Assembly (NCBI GenBank): GCA_002451695.1
Contig: DKDC01000012.1
Location: 1-45,890, forward strand
Length of the DNA stretch: 45,890 nt
From: Prevotellaceae bacterium UBA6858
Lineage (GTDB): Bacteria; Bacteroidota; Bacteroidia; Bacteroidales; Bacteroidaceae
Direction: 5' to 3'
The position numbers and the translations under genes were made by a program. Shown piece by piece: positions 7,586 to 16,859 of this stretch (position 1 is its first letter; each line of letters starts with the position of its first letter). The notes beneath the pieces were generated by a model that did not search any database, was not told the DNA's origin, and saw only the letters and a list, made by a program, of their open reading frames with translations.

Positions 7586-10500
7586 CTATTCCTTTTTTTG
7601 CGGAAGTATTTCGTCAAACACCGCCATTGCGGCTTCGGGGGTGGGAATGTTGCCAACCGACATCCTTCGCTTGCCGTTGCTTTCATCAAGTTTGCAACGG
7701 TGGATGTGCTTCATGGCATAGTCTATAATACTTCCGAATGTGTTGCTTTTGTAGAACGGACTCGCATTGTCAGCCACAAAGAAAAGCGTCATGCCCTTGT
7801 TTTTCATGAAAACCTTTTCCACACCGAGCGCACGCGCCTTGCGGCGCAGTGCAGGCATAAGCATAAGTGCTTCCGCCTGTCGGGGCGGTGCGCCGAAGCG
7901 GTCGGTAAGGCGTTGGCGGTATCGTTGCAGTTCGGCATCGTTTGAAATGGAGTCGAGTTCGCGGTAAAGCATAATCCTTTCGCTTGCTCCGGGAACGTAA
8001 GTCTCGGGGAAGAACATGGGGATGTCGCTTTCCACGTTGCAGTCCTCAACAAAGAAACACCCTTCGCCATCCTTTGACTGCTGTATTTCGTCTTTGTAAA
8101 GATCAGAAAACTCCTGCGTCTTCAGTTCGTTGACCGCTTCGTTGAGTACGCGCTGGTATGTTTCGTACCCCAAGTCGGCTATGAAGCCGCTTTGTTCCGC
8201 GCCCAAAAGATTTCCAGCCCCGCGTATGTCGAGGTCTTGAAGCGCGATGCTGAAACCGCTGCCCAAATCGGAGAAACCTTCAATGGCTTCGAGGCGGCGG
8301 CGTGCGTCATCGGGAAGGGATGATATGGGAGGCGTGAGAAGGTAGCAGTACGCCTTTTTGTTTGAACGCCCCACGCGGCCGCGCATTTGGTGGAGGTCGC
8401 TCAACCCGAAGTTTTGCGCCCCCTCTATTATTATTGTGTTGGCGTTTGGAATGTCCACACCGCTTTCTATAATCGTTGTTGACACCAAAACGTCGAAATC
8501 AAAATTCACGAAGCCGGTTATTACTTTTTCCATTTCCTCTGGCGGCATCTGTCCGTGTCCGATTGCAACCCGCGCTTCCGGGACAACGCGGTTTATCATT
8601 GCTTTTATGGTTGGCAGCTTTGATATCCTGTTGCATACGAAAAACACCTGCCCTCCGCGAGCAAGCTCGCGATTTATCGCCTCTGAAACCGTTTCCTCGT
8701 TGAAAGTGATAAGTTCGGTGTCTATCGGGTATCTGTTTGGAGGGGCGGTGCGTATGACCGAAAGGTCTCTCGCTCCCATTAGTGAGAACTGCAAAGTGCG
8801 CGGTATAGGTGTGGCAGTAAGCGTTAAGGTGTCTATTTCCGTTTTAATCTGGCGCAGTTTCTCCTTTACAGAAACGCCGAATTTCTGTTCTTCGTCAATA
8901 ACCAGCAGTCCGAGGTCGCGAAACTTGACGCTTTTTCCTGTAAGCTTGTGCGTGCCTACAATGATGTCTATCTTGCCGTCGGCGAGGTCTTTCAGCACTT
9001 CCTTTGTTTGTTTTGCCGTCTTTGCCCGCGACAGGTAGTCCACGCGTACTGGGAAATCTTTCAGACGTTCGCTGAAAGTACGGTAGTGCTGGAGAGCAAG
9101 CACGGTTGTCGGCACGAGCACTGCAACCTGCTTATTGTCGCATGCGGCCTTGAATGCGGCACGTATGGCGACTTCCGTCTTTCCAAAGCCCACGTCTCCG
9201 CAGACAAGGCGGTCCATGGGGCGCGCCTTCTCCATGTCCTCCTTTACCGCCAGACTTGCCTTTGATTGGTCGGGAGTGTCTTCGTAAAGAAACGAGGCTT
9301 CGAGTTCGTGCTGCATATAATTGTCCCCGCTGAACGCAAATCCCTTTTTTGAACGCCTTTCGGCATAAAGCCTTATAAGGTCGCGGGCAATGTCCTTTAT
9401 CCTTTTCTTTGTTCGCTCCTTTATGCGCTGCCATGCGCCTGTGCCAAGGTGGCTGACCTTTGGCGGCGTGCCTTCTTTGCCGCGATATTTGCTTAGCTTG
9501 TGAAGAGAGTTTATGGAAACCATTACAATATCGCCGCCGGCATACACAAGTTTTATAGATTCCTGCCGCGAATTTCCCTCACCTGTATGCACCAGTCCCA
9601 TGAATTGCCCTACGCCGTGGTCGGTATGCACCACGTAGTCCCCCACCTGCAAGTCGTTAATCTCTTTTAGCGTCAAGGCGTTTTTGCCGCTCCTCGCGCC
9701 GTTTTCCTTCATGTTGTAACGGTGGAAGCGGTCGAATATCTCGTGGTCGGTAAACAGGCACGCTTTTATGTCGTCAGAGCAAAAGCCTGAATGAACCGTG
9801 CCGAGCAGCGGAGTGAATATGTTTTTTGCGCCCATTCCCTCAAGTGCGCTCGCAATGCGTTCAAGCTGTTTTTTGCTGTCGGCGGCAACGTAGATTTTGT
9901 ATCCTTTTGAGGCGTACTCCCCAAACGAAGCCTTTACAAGGTCGAAGTCTTTATGGTAAAGCGGCTGGAGACTTGTATGAAAAGTTATAGTTTGGATGCG
10001 CGGGCTTTCTTTTGCATCTTGCGAGACGCTGCTTTCTATCACCACGTTTTTGCATTGCAGGCCCAATATCGCATCGCCGATTATATAGTTTTCGGGTGCT
10101 CTTTCGGGCATCTGCCGCTTGTATTCCTCTATTTTCGCCGCATCAAGTGCCAGGCTGCCTGTAAAATATACGGTGTCTTGCGGAAAGAGGTTTGTAACAG
10201 GGACAGTTTTCGCTGCGTCCGAAGCCTGTGGCGCAATTATTACGCTTTCCTGTTTTTCGATGCTTAGTTGTGTTGCCACATCGAATGTGCGCACGCTCTC
10301 AACGTCGTCCCCGAAAAGGTCTATTCTTATGGGGTCGGGGCTTGAATATGAAAAAATGTCCACGATGCTTCCGCGAACGGCAAACTCGCCGGGGGCATAA
10401 ACATAGTCAACAGGCTTGAAGCCCCATTCCATGAGCCTTTTTTCGGTTTCGGTTATGTCGAGCGTGTCGTTTGCCCTTACGGTGAACGAGCGCTCCACAA

Positions 10501-10951
10501 CCTCTTTCGCGCCCGGCACTTTCTGGGCAATCGCTTCGGGATAGGTGATGACTGCCAAAGGCAGGTCGCCGTGGGCAAGCCGTCCAAGCACCTCCGTACG
10601 CATTATTATATAGTCATCATCACGGACGTATTTGTTGCCCTTTCTCTTGGTTTCCGCAGGAAAGAACACAATGTCGCCGCCGAGCGGGCTGTTGCTTGAA
10701 AGTTTTTCAAAATCCTGAAAGAAGTATGCGGCATCGTCATAACTGTCAAGAATGGCTGTAAGGCAGGCATCGCCGCCGTTTTTTGCCAAATGACAGAAAA
10801 GTGCGTATGCCGCCACCGCTTTCGACGAGCCTTGCAGCCCGCTGACTTTTATAGTGCCATTGTTTTGCTTGCGCAGTTTGCAGACCTCTTCGCACAGGCG
10901 TTGGGCTTCTTCACTTTTGGCGAAAGCCTTTTCAAACAAACTCAATTCCAT
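7586..10951 (-). CDS. mfd: Transcription-repair coupling factor Mfd
   Basis: This 1121-residue superfamily 2 ATPase removes RNA polymerase stalled at DNA damage and recruits UvrA for nucleotide excision repair. The N-terminal part resembles UvrB domains. The CarD-like RNA polymerase interaction domain starts near residue 430 (LQVGDYVVHTDHGVGQFMG). Walker A (GDVGFGKT) is near 585 and the DEEQ box (VIDEEQKFGV) near 685. Motif VI with GRVGRSNKKAYCYLL follows, and the C-terminal TRCF domain is complete (FGAPPRQAEALM). The length is normal and there are no breaks. It is the last gene of a minus-strand run (ispE, EFR1 protein, glycosyltransferase, mfd), 26 bases after the glycosyltransferase. Confidence 0.97.
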   Translation of the reverse strand: MELSLFEKAFAKSEEAQRLCEEVCKLRKQNNGTIKVSGLQGSSKAVAAYALFCHLAKNGGDACLTAILDSYDDAAYFFQDFEKLSSNSPLGGDIVFFPAETKRKGNKYVRDDDYIIMRTEVLGRLAHGDLPLAVITYPEAIAQKVPGAKEVVERSFTVRANDTLDITETEKRLMEWGFKPVDYVYAPGEFAVRGSIVDIFSYSSPDPIRIDLFGDDVESVRTFDVATQLSIEKQESVIIAPQASDAAKTVPVTNLFPQDTVYFTGSLALDAAKIEEYKRQMPERAPENYIIGDAILGLQCKNVVIESSVSQDAKESPRIQTITFHTSLQPLYHKDFDLVKASFGEYASKGYKIYVAADSKKQLERIASALEGMGAKNIFTPLLGTVHSGFCSDDIKACLFTDHEIFDRFHRYNMKENGARSGKNALTLKEINDLQVGDYVVHTDHGVGQFMGLVHTGEGNSRQESIKLVYAGGDIVMVSINSLHKLSKYRGKEGTPPKVSHLGTGAWQRIKERTKKRIKDIARDLIRLYAERRSKKGFAFSGDNYMQHELEASFLYEDTPDQSKASLAVKEDMEKARPMDRLVCGDVGFGKTEVAIRAAFKAACDNKQVAVLVPTTVLALQHYRTFSERLKDFPVRVDYLSRAKTAKQTKEVLKDLADGKIDIIVGTHKLTGKSVKFRDLGLLVIDEEQKFGVSVKEKLRQIKTEIDTLTLTATPIPRTLQFSLMGARDLSVIRTAPPNRYPIDTELITFNEETVSEAINRELARGGQVFFVCNRISKLPTIKAMINRVVPEARVAIGHGQMPPEEMEKVITGFVNFDFDVLVSTTIIESGVDIPNANTIIIEGAQNFGLSDLHQMRGRVGRSNKKAYCYLLTPPISSLPDDARRRLEAIEGFSDLGSGFSIALQDLDIRGAGNLLGAEQSGFIADLGYETYQRVLNEAVNELKTQEFSDLYKDEIQQSKDGEGCFFVEDCNVESDIPMFFPETYVPGASERIMLYRELDSISNDAELQRYRQRLTDRFGAPPRQAEALMLMPALRRKARALGVEKVFMKNKGMTLFFVADNASPFYKSNTFGSIIDYAMKHIHRCKLDESNGKRRMSVGNIPTPEAAMAVFDEILPQKKE

Positions 10952-10977
10952 ATTTCAATGCGTGTGCTTGGGTGCGG

Positions 10978-12117
10978 TCAGCTATGTTGCGGTCCTTTGC
11001 CCGCTGTTTTCTTGCGCTCTGTCTGACGGCTCCAGAAATCCAGATAACGTTGCGCCACTTTCACCGAATCGTGGTATTTTTCTATGTATTCCACACTTTG
11101 CCGCGACAGCAACGGTATGCGCTCGCTGTGGAGGGTGATGTCTTTAAGCGCATCGTAAACGCTTTCTTCGTTTGGCAGCACGTTTATTATCGGGCGCAGC
11201 ACCTTTTCGCCGAGAATTTCGTAGTTCTCCTCCTCGCCGCCGCCTACGACGATAATGCCTTTTGCCATAGCCAAAAGGGCGTTCATTGCCGGCGTATAGG
11301 AATACAGTTGGTCGAGTATCAAGTCGCTCGAGTTCATCAGGTTCTGGTACTTCGGGAAAGGGACAGATTCCACTTTTATCATTTCCGCTTTGTCGGGATA
11401 ATCGCGAACCACGCGCTCGAGTGCCCTCAGCATGATGTCTGTGCCCTTATATTCGCTGCGGGCTTTCTGAATGCCTATGAAGAAACGCACCTTGTCGTGC
11501 TTTTCGTTTGATTTTGGTGTTATGGCGCTCAAATCAATAGGGAAGGGGATGAACTCCAGTTTTTCTCCAAAATACGGCTGGTACGAGGCGTAGTATTCAT
11601 AAAGCCCGGCTATTATGCCGTCGCAGTTTTCGGCAATTCTGCAATTCAGTCGGCCTTTAGCCCCGGTGCCCCAGTCTTTTATCCAAATGTCGTTTTCGCC
11701 GTCATGGCGCACGGTGTCGCCAAGGTTGAAGTCGCTGTATCGGAAAGTCTTGCAGTCGCATCCGGCGTGAACCCAAAAGTGGTCCATTCCGAAAGCACCG
11801 AGAAACATTGATTTGTTGCGCGCTTTCAGCAGGTTGTATATCGGCTCTATTCTTTCCGCCTTCACAGGCAGGAATATGGGGTTTATTATCTGCACCACGT
11901 CATACCCTTTCAGTTTTGGGAGAATTTTCACCATGCGCCCCACAAAAGCCGTAGTGCCGCGCACGCCGAGGTCATAACGCCTCACGTCTATGTCGCGTTC
12001 GTAGTTTTTCCAGTTGTCGCCGTCAGATACCACGGTTACTTCGTGTCCGAGCTGCCGCAGTCCGCAGGCCAAAGCCCAGTGTACGTTGCTAAATTCGCCG
12101 AGAAGCAGAATTTTCAT
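10978..12117 (-). CDS. Glycosyltransferase, GT-B fold (family 1/4-like)
   Basis: This 379-residue protein opens with MKILLLGEFSNVHWALACGLRQLGHEVTVVSDG, a Rossmann start typical of GT-B glycosyltransferases. The C-terminal half has FFIGIQKARSEYKGTDIMLRAL and SSDLILDQLYSYTPAMNALLAMAKG, which fits the nucleotide-sugar-binding lobe with its usual late acidic residues (GGGEEENYEILG). Known relatives move a sugar from a nucleotide donor to a glycan or lipid at the cytoplasmic face of the membrane. Donor and acceptor are unknown, and no capsule or LPS cluster surrounds it. It sits 12 bases after the EFR1-type gene and 26 before mfd, so it is probably co-transcribed with both. Confidence 0.78.
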   Translation of the reverse strand: MKILLLGEFSNVHWALACGLRQLGHEVTVVSDGDNWKNYERDIDVRRYDLGVRGTTAFVGRMVKILPKLKGYDVVQIINPIFLPVKAERIEPIYNLLKARNKSMFLGAFGMDHFWVHAGCDCKTFRYSDFNLGDTVRHDGENDIWIKDWGTGAKGRLNCRIAENCDGIIAGLYEYYASYQPYFGEKLEFIPFPIDLSAITPKSNEKHDKVRFFIGIQKARSEYKGTDIMLRALERVVRDYPDKAEMIKVESVPFPKYQNLMNSSDLILDQLYSYTPAMNALLAMAKGIIVVGGGEEENYEILGEKVLRPIINVLPNEESVYDALKDITLHSERIPLLSRQSVEYIEKYHDSVKVAQRYLDFWSRQTERKKTAGKGPQHS

Positions 12118-12129
12118 CGTTCTTTGTCC

Positions 12130-12879
12130 TTATAAATTGTTTGTTTCGCCGCTGTGCCGGGCGAAGATGTATTGCCCTTTCCTCCTTGTTTGCGAGCCGA
12201 AGTTTATTGCGTGTTTGGGGCAGGTGTGATAACAGGCAAGGCATCCTGTGCATTTGCCGTTCCATGCGGGGCGGCTTTCGTGCATGGTTATGTTGCCGGC
12301 GGGGCAGGTCTTTTGGCAGCCGCCGCACGAATTGCAGGATGCGCTTACGCTGAACTTTCTGTCGTCCACGAGGTATTTGCGCGAAAGTTTTCCGAGCAGG
12401 TAGGTTTTCGTGCGCGGCAGCATACCTTCGTGGACTTCTGTGGTTTTGCGCCTTTGGCTCACTTCTTGGGCAATGTGCGCCACTCTTGCAAGGCAGTTGC
12501 CCAGCTTGTTTTTTCTCACTTTGTCGCTGTCAACATCGAAGCCCGGAAGACTTACATACGTGTTGGGCATGAAAACGCTGAATGCGCTGTCGGGAACAAA
12601 GCCCCGCTTGCGAACCAAGTCCAACGCCTTGCCGGTGTCATCGCCGCAGGTCATCACAACATAGCCATACTTGGCGGAAACAAGGCTGTGCATGTTTTTC
12701 TCAATAAACCGCGACACGACAGCCGGCGGCATCCAGCCGTAAACAGGGAACACCAGCCCCACAACGTCCGCCGTATCTTTTGGCGGAAGGAATATGCTTT
12801 GCGCCGTGTCGCCGGTAAGCTCGGCAAGCCTTTCCGCCACAAAGCGGCTGTTGCCTGTACCCGAAAACCAGTAAATCAT
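12130..12879 (-). CDS. EFR1-type flavodoxin/ferredoxin fusion protein
   Basis: This 249-residue electron-transfer protein joins two parts. The N-terminal flavodoxin-like domain has the FMN phosphate loop FSGTGNSRFVAERL (residues 5-18). The C-terminal domain holds two [4Fe-4S] clusters: CNSCGGCQKTCP and CTGCLACYHTCP, each C-x2-C-x2-C-x3-C-P. This arrangement defines the EFR1 family, common in gut anaerobes. Its redox partner is not known. The start codon overlaps the ispE stop in an ATGA, so translation is coupled. A link with the iron-sulphur-dependent late MEP pathway (IspG/IspH) is an attractive idea from the ispE neighbour, but it is inference only. Confidence 0.88.
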   Translation of the reverse strand: MIYWFSGTGNSRFVAERLAELTGDTAQSIFLPPKDTADVVGLVFPVYGWMPPAVVSRFIEKNMHSLVSAKYGYVVMTCGDDTGKALDLVRKRGFVPDSAFSVFMPNTYVSLPGFDVDSDKVRKNKLGNCLARVAHIAQEVSQRRKTTEVHEGMLPRTKTYLLGKLSRKYLVDDRKFSVSASCNSCGGCQKTCPAGNITMHESRPAWNGKCTGCLACYHTCPKHAINFGSQTRRKGQYIFARHSGETNNL

Positions 12880-13703
12880 CTTCGCAAACCTATTTTGAAG
12901 GTGAAACAGTTGGGAAAGACATTTGTCAGATCCGCCAGCACGGGAAGCCAGAAGATGCCGAACACTGCGCTGCCACTGCCGCTCATCGAGGCGTACAACG
13001 CCCCCATGTCATACAGCGTTTGCTTTATTGCGGCTATGCGCGGGTGTCTGGCAAAAACCGACGGCTCGAAATCGTTTTTCAGCCGCCCGCGCCAAAGTTC
13101 CAGGTCGTCTTTCAGTATGTCCCTTATATCCTCGCCCGACTTCTGTGGGGTGAGGTTTGAGTAAGCCTCCTTGGTGCTTACGCTTTCGTCAGGCTTAACC
13201 AGGACGAGATATTTATCTTTGAGGTTTATGTCCAGTTTCTCGAAAACATTGCCAATGCCTATGGCGTAAACGGGTTTGCCGCTTACGAAAAACGCGCAGT
13301 CCGCCCCATAGCGCGAAATGCGCTGCCGCATCTCGTCCTCGCTTATCCCAAGGTCGAACATTTCGTTTATGGCCTTCATTGTTTCGGCGGCGTCGCTGCT
13401 GCCGCCGCCAAGACCGGCTCCCGTAGGTATGTGCTTGTACAGGTAGAGCGACATGGGGGGCAGGTTGAACTCCTTGCGCAGGTCGTCATATACCCTGTAC
13501 ACGAGGTTGTCTTTGGGATTGTCGCCCCCGGGCATTCCATAAAACAGCACTTCCTCTTCACCGTCCTCCAGCAATGGCTTAATTTCCAGCACATCGTTCA
13601 GCGGAATGGGGTAAAAGACTGTTTCTATGTTATGGTATCCGTCTTCGCGTTTGCCCACAACGTTAAGCCCCAAATTTATTTTTGCACAAGGAAGTTTCAG
13701 CAT
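12876..13703 (-). CDS. ispE: 4-diphosphocytidyl-2-C-methyl-D-erythritol kinase
   Basis: IspE phosphorylates 4-diphosphocytidyl-2-C-methyl-D-erythritol at the 2-hydroxyl with ATP, in the MEP route to isoprenoid precursors. The 275 residues start with AKINLGLNVVGKREDGYHNIET, the substrate-binding region of IspE. The GHMP kinase ATP loop (PTGAGLGGGSSDAA) is near residue 92-105, and the catalytic aspartate lies in GADCAFF near residue 135. The C-terminal MSGSGSAVFGIF is the third GHMP motif. The length is normal. It is the first gene of the operon that continues to mfd, and it has its own promoter box. Confidence 0.96.
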   Translation of the reverse strand: MLKLPCAKINLGLNVVGKREDGYHNIETVFYPIPLNDVLEIKPLLEDGEEEVLFYGMPGGDNPKDNLVYRVYDDLRKEFNLPPMSLYLYKHIPTGAGLGGGSSDAAETMKAINEMFDLGISEDEMRQRISRYGADCAFFVSGKPVYAIGIGNVFEKLDINLKDKYLVLVKPDESVSTKEAYSNLTPQKSGEDIRDILKDDLELWRGRLKNDFEPSVFARHPRIAAIKQTLYDMGALYASMSGSGSAVFGIFWLPVLADLTNVFPNCFTFKIGLRR

Positions 13704-13727
13704 AGTTGTTCGGAATGTTTCTTATGG

Positions 13728-13735
13728 CAAAGTTA
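13728..13735 (-). promoter_or_regulatory. -7 box of the ispE operon promoter
   Basis: The minus strand reads TAACTTTG, an exact TAnnTTTG box, 24 bases upstream of the ispE ATG. Repeat copy 2 begins about 45 bases further upstream. Confidence 0.55.
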
Positions 13736-13779
13736 GCACATTTTCAGCACAACCGACCAACAGCTATACCGAAAACGCA

Positions 13780-13866
13780 AACTACATCAGACATGAGAAA
13801 AACTATGTCCGATGTAGAAAAAATTATATCAGACGTAGGAAAAATTACATCAGACATAATTTTCGC
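13780..13866 (-). repeat. Tetra-palindrome element, copy 2
   Basis: Four palindromes are centred at 13789, 13810, 13831 and 13852, exactly 21 bp apart. A-tract spacers on the plus strand place this copy in the minus orientation relative to copy 1. The end at 13861-13870 (TTTCGCAAAC) matches the TTTGCrAA end of other copies. It lies upstream of the ispE promoter and downstream of the rubredoxin terminator. Confidence 0.9.
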
Positions 13867-13987
13867 AAACATAAGCGGTTGGGCAACAGTAAGTTATGCA
13901 TAAATGCCAATATAGGGGGTAATTCGTTGAAATTCAGAGGTATGCGCTGGAACTGTTGCTTTGTGAAAAGCGGTTTTGCGGAGGCGG

Positions 13988-14025
13988 AAAAAACTTGCGG
14001 CAACCCCACGAGGGGTTGCCGCAAG
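13988..14025 (-). terminator. Rho-independent terminator of the rubredoxin gene
   Basis: A perfect 14-bp stem (CTTGCGGCAACCCC at 13994-14007 with its complement at 14012-14025) closes a 4-base loop. On the minus strand six T follow (13988-13993). It begins 24 bases after the rubredoxin stop codon. Confidence 0.92.
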
Positions 14026-14048
14026 CTAAACGTATGTTGTGATGTCAG

Positions 14049-14213
14049 TTAATCTTCTTCTGCCTCGAAGTCCTCTTTGTCTGCTCCGCAAATGGGGCAA
14101 ACCCAGTCTTCTGGAAGATTTTCAAACGCTGTTCCGGGAGCAGCTCCGTGTTCGGGGTCTCCCACTTGCGGGTCGTACACATATCCGCATACATTGCAAA
14201 CGAATCTTTTCAT
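14049..14213 (-). CDS. Rubredoxin
   Basis: This is a complete 54-residue rubredoxin. The start MKRFVCNVCGYVYDP gives the first C-x2-C pair (Cys6 and Cys9), and DWVCPICGADKEDF gives the second pair, so all four ligands for the single iron are present. The aromatic residues that pack around the site (Tyr11, Tyr13, Trp) are also present. It is a soluble one-electron carrier, often used by anaerobes for peroxide or oxygen detoxification, but its partner is not nearby. The gene has its own promoter box and a strong terminator, so it is monocistronic. Confidence 0.96.
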   Translation of the reverse strand: MKRFVCNVCGYVYDPQVGDPEHGAAPGTAFENLPEDWVCPICGADKEDFEAEED

Positions 14214-14243
14214 AACCTTTTGTTTTTAGGGTTAATACCATTG

Positions 14244-14251
14244 CAAATATA
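14244..14251 (-). promoter_or_regulatory. -7 box of the rubredoxin promoter
   Basis: The minus strand reads TATATTTG, an exact TAnnTTTG match, 30 bases upstream of the rubredoxin ATG. No good -33 box is seen. Confidence 0.55.
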
Positions 14252-14285
14252 ACGATTTTTTTTTTGATGTGCGCTGCCTCTTTGC

Positions 14286-16754
14286 CTAAAAAATCACATC
14301 GGTTTGCAGCGGAAGGTCGTCAGAAGAAGGCCCTGCCATTATTCTGAAACTTCCGTTGTCAGGCACAAAGTCCTCGGCGGTTATGTCGTAGTAGGAAAAT
14401 GCGTCTTCGTCGAGGTCTATTGTAACGCTTTTTGTCTCTCCTTTTTTAAGAAATACTTTTTCGTAACCTTTCAGTTCTTTTACAGGCCTTACCACTTTGG
14501 AATTTAGCGGACATACGTAGAGTTGCGCCACTTCCGCGCCGGCCCTGCTGCCGGTGTTGGTGATGTTGAACGTAACGCGCAGCCGGCGTTTGCCGAGCGG
14601 CTGGGCTTTTATGCCGGAATACGAGAATGTGGTGTAGCTTAGTCCGAAACCGAAGGGGAACAGCGGGCGTTTGCCCTGCGCGTCATATCCTCTGTAGCCG
14701 TAGAAAAGCCCTTCCTTGTATGTTATCTCCTTTACGCCGTCGGGGGCGAAAAAGTTGTCGTGGACGGGGTTGTCCTCCCATTGCTTTTCTATCGACATGG
14801 GGAGCTTTCCGCTTGGGTTCACTGTGCCTTTCAGGATGTTCGCGATGGCAGTGCCGCCCTCCTGCCCGGGATACCACGCCATAATCACGCCCTTCACGTT
14901 GTAAATCCAAGGCATGAAGTTGAAGCCTCCGCCCGAATTGGCAACGACAATCACGTTCCCGACCTTGGACGCTATGTGGGAAATCAGCTCGTTTTGCGGG
15001 TCGGGCAGGTTGAAAGTCCTGTCGAAGCCCTCGCCTTCGGTGTCGGTGTCATATCCTGCCACGACAACCGCCGTGTTGAAGTTCTTGAGTTGAGTGTCGA
15101 GCTTGCCGAAGTCATACTCAAACATGGCGAGCCCGAATTTTTGGTCTCCGCCGCCCTGATAGTATTCAATCGTGATGCTGTATGTCTTTCCGGCTTCCGT
15201 GTTGAGTTTGCAGGATGCTTTTTTGGCGGCTTGGTCTCTCCACTCATTGCACAGCGTCTTGCCGTCAACAGTCATGCGGTAGCCGTCGTCCCCGGTAAAC
15301 TGGAAGATAACAGTCCCTGTGTTCGCTGCTTTGAACACACCGCTCCAGCGAATGGAAAAGTTAGCGTTTGATAAGCCCGACGGCATTTTTGTGTCGTTTG
15401 AAACCATAGGGGTTTCCTCCGTTCTTGTGGCTGATGGCGTGCCTTCAAGATTTTTGTTGTTGAAATATTCCGCTTTCAAACCGGGGCGGCTCAAAGATGC
15501 GTCCGTGAAAAAAGCCCCATTGATTAAGGTCTTGTATTTCTCGTCGGAAATGAATGCCGCCTGTTTGCCGAACGCCTTTTTAATTCCAGCCCATGGGGTT
15601 ACGGCGGAGTGGAAGTTTACTTGCCCGCTGCCGCCTCCACGAGCTATTTTGTCGGCGTTGGGACCTATCACGGCAAACCTTTGTTTTCCTATGGGCAGCA
15701 CGTCGTCCTCGTTTTTAAGGAGCGTGATTCCGCTTTCCGCAATTTTCAGTGCGGCGGCTTTCAATTCCGGTTTTTCATTAGGTTCGTTTTTTTTGCCCAC
15801 GCTTTTGTCAAGCACTCCGAACGCACTCATGGTTTGGAGAATGTGCTGCACTTTCTCGTTTATGGTTTCCTCTGAAACAAGACCTTTTGCAAGAGCCTCC
15901 TTGACAAGTTCCGGCTTCCAGTATTGCGAGCTGGGCATTTCGAGGTCAAGCCCGCCGTTTGCCGTGGCAACTGTGGAGTGCACCGCTCCCCAGTCGCTCA
16001 TCACAATGCCCTTGAACCCCCACTTTTTTCTTAGCAAGTCAATGTTAAGGTAACGGCTCTCGGTTGTGTGGAGTCCGTACAGAAGATTGTAGCTGTCCAT
16101 CACCGCCCCCACTTTCGCCTCTTTGACGGCTTTGCGGAATGTGGCGAGATAAATTTCGTTCAGCGTGCGCAGGTCAACGTTTGAGTTTACGTCCATGCGC
16201 CCCCATTCCATGTTGTTGGCGGCGAAATGTTTTATTGTGGCGATAACTCCCTTTGACTGCACTCCCAATATGTAATGTTTTGCAGTCTCGCTTGCAAGGT
16301 ACGGGTCTTCGCCGAAATATTCAAAGTTGCGTCCGCAAAGTGTGGCGCGGTATATGTTCACTCCCGGACCGAGAATTACATCGGTGTTGTGGTCTTTGAA
16401 ATCGGTTGCAAGGCTTTCGCCCACGAGTTTTGCCATATTCCTGTCCCACGTTGCGGCGGTGAGCATTCCGCAAGGGAAGAACATTCCTTTTATGCCTTGC
16501 CCAATTCCTTGCGGACCGTCGTGCATTTGCAGCGCGGGTATTCCAAGACGTTCTATGGGGCGCAGCGACATTCCGTCATCGTTTCCGCTTATGAGCGAAA
16601 GCTTTTCGTCGAGCGTCATTCTTGACACAAGTTCTTTGGCGCGGCTAATGTCTTTTTCCGTGATGTCTCCCGGGATTTGCGCGTGTACCGCCAAAGCAAA
16701 TGCAAGGGCTATGGCGGTTGTAAAAACTCTTGGCATCATGTTTCTTTGCTTCAT
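14286..16754 (-). CDS. Secreted glycoside hydrolase family 3 with PA14 insert (beta-glucosidase-like)
   Basis: This is an exported exo-acting glycosidase of about 822 residues. The signal peptide is TTAIALAFALAVHAQ. The GH3 barrel follows, with GPGVNIYR, KHFAANN (near residue 175) and the nucleophile in VMSDWGAV (Asp near residue 254). The second GH3 domain has ESGITLLKNEDDVLP. A PA14 carbohydrate-binding domain is inserted at about residues 430-560 (GLKAEYFNN, FTGDDGYRMTVDG, YYQGGG). Then comes the rest of the second domain (YPGQEGGTAIANILKG) and a C-terminal fibronectin-III-like domain (LYVCPLNSKVVRPVKELKGYEKV). I use the ATG at 16754; an upstream extension to 16955 would precede the signal peptide and cross the promoter. 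The inserted PA14 suggests action on longer beta-glucosides or a related glycan, but the substrate is not proven. Confidence 0.93.
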   Translation of the reverse strand: MKQRNMMPRVFTTAIALAFALAVHAQIPGDITEKDISRAKELVSRMTLDEKLSLISGNDDGMSLRPIERLGIPALQMHDGPQGIGQGIKGMFFPCGMLTAATWDRNMAKLVGESLATDFKDHNTDVILGPGVNIYRATLCGRNFEYFGEDPYLASETAKHYILGVQSKGVIATIKHFAANNMEWGRMDVNSNVDLRTLNEIYLATFRKAVKEAKVGAVMDSYNLLYGLHTTESRYLNIDLLRKKWGFKGIVMSDWGAVHSTVATANGGLDLEMPSSQYWKPELVKEALAKGLVSEETINEKVQHILQTMSAFGVLDKSVGKKNEPNEKPELKAAALKIAESGITLLKNEDDVLPIGKQRFAVIGPNADKIARGGGSGQVNFHSAVTPWAGIKKAFGKQAAFISDEKYKTLINGAFFTDASLSRPGLKAEYFNNKNLEGTPSATRTEETPMVSNDTKMPSGLSNANFSIRWSGVFKAANTGTVIFQFTGDDGYRMTVDGKTLCNEWRDQAAKKASCKLNTEAGKTYSITIEYYQGGGDQKFGLAMFEYDFGKLDTQLKNFNTAVVVAGYDTDTEGEGFDRTFNLPDPQNELISHIASKVGNVIVVANSGGGFNFMPWIYNVKGVIMAWYPGQEGGTAIANILKGTVNPSGKLPMSIEKQWEDNPVHDNFFAPDGVKEITYKEGLFYGYRGYDAQGKRPLFPFGFGLSYTTFSYSGIKAQPLGKRRLRVTFNITNTGSRAGAEVAQLYVCPLNSKVVRPVKELKGYEKVFLKKGETKSVTIDLDEDAFSYYDITAEDFVPDNGSFRIMAGPSSDDLPLQTDVIF

Positions 16755-16783
16755 GTTTTTGTGTGGTTTTGATACTTGCAATG

Positions 16784-16791
16784 CAAAGTTA
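16784..16791 (-). promoter_or_regulatory. -7 box of the GH3 gene promoter
   Basis: The minus strand reads TAACTTTG, matching TAnnTTTG, 30 bases upstream of the chosen ATG at 16754. It supports that start over the upstream in-frame ATG at 16955. Confidence 0.55.
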
Positions 16792-16859
16792 GCATTAAAA
16801 ACAAAAAGGCTGGCAATATGGTGAGGATTATCTTTGGCGTTTTTGGCGGGTGTGGCGAT

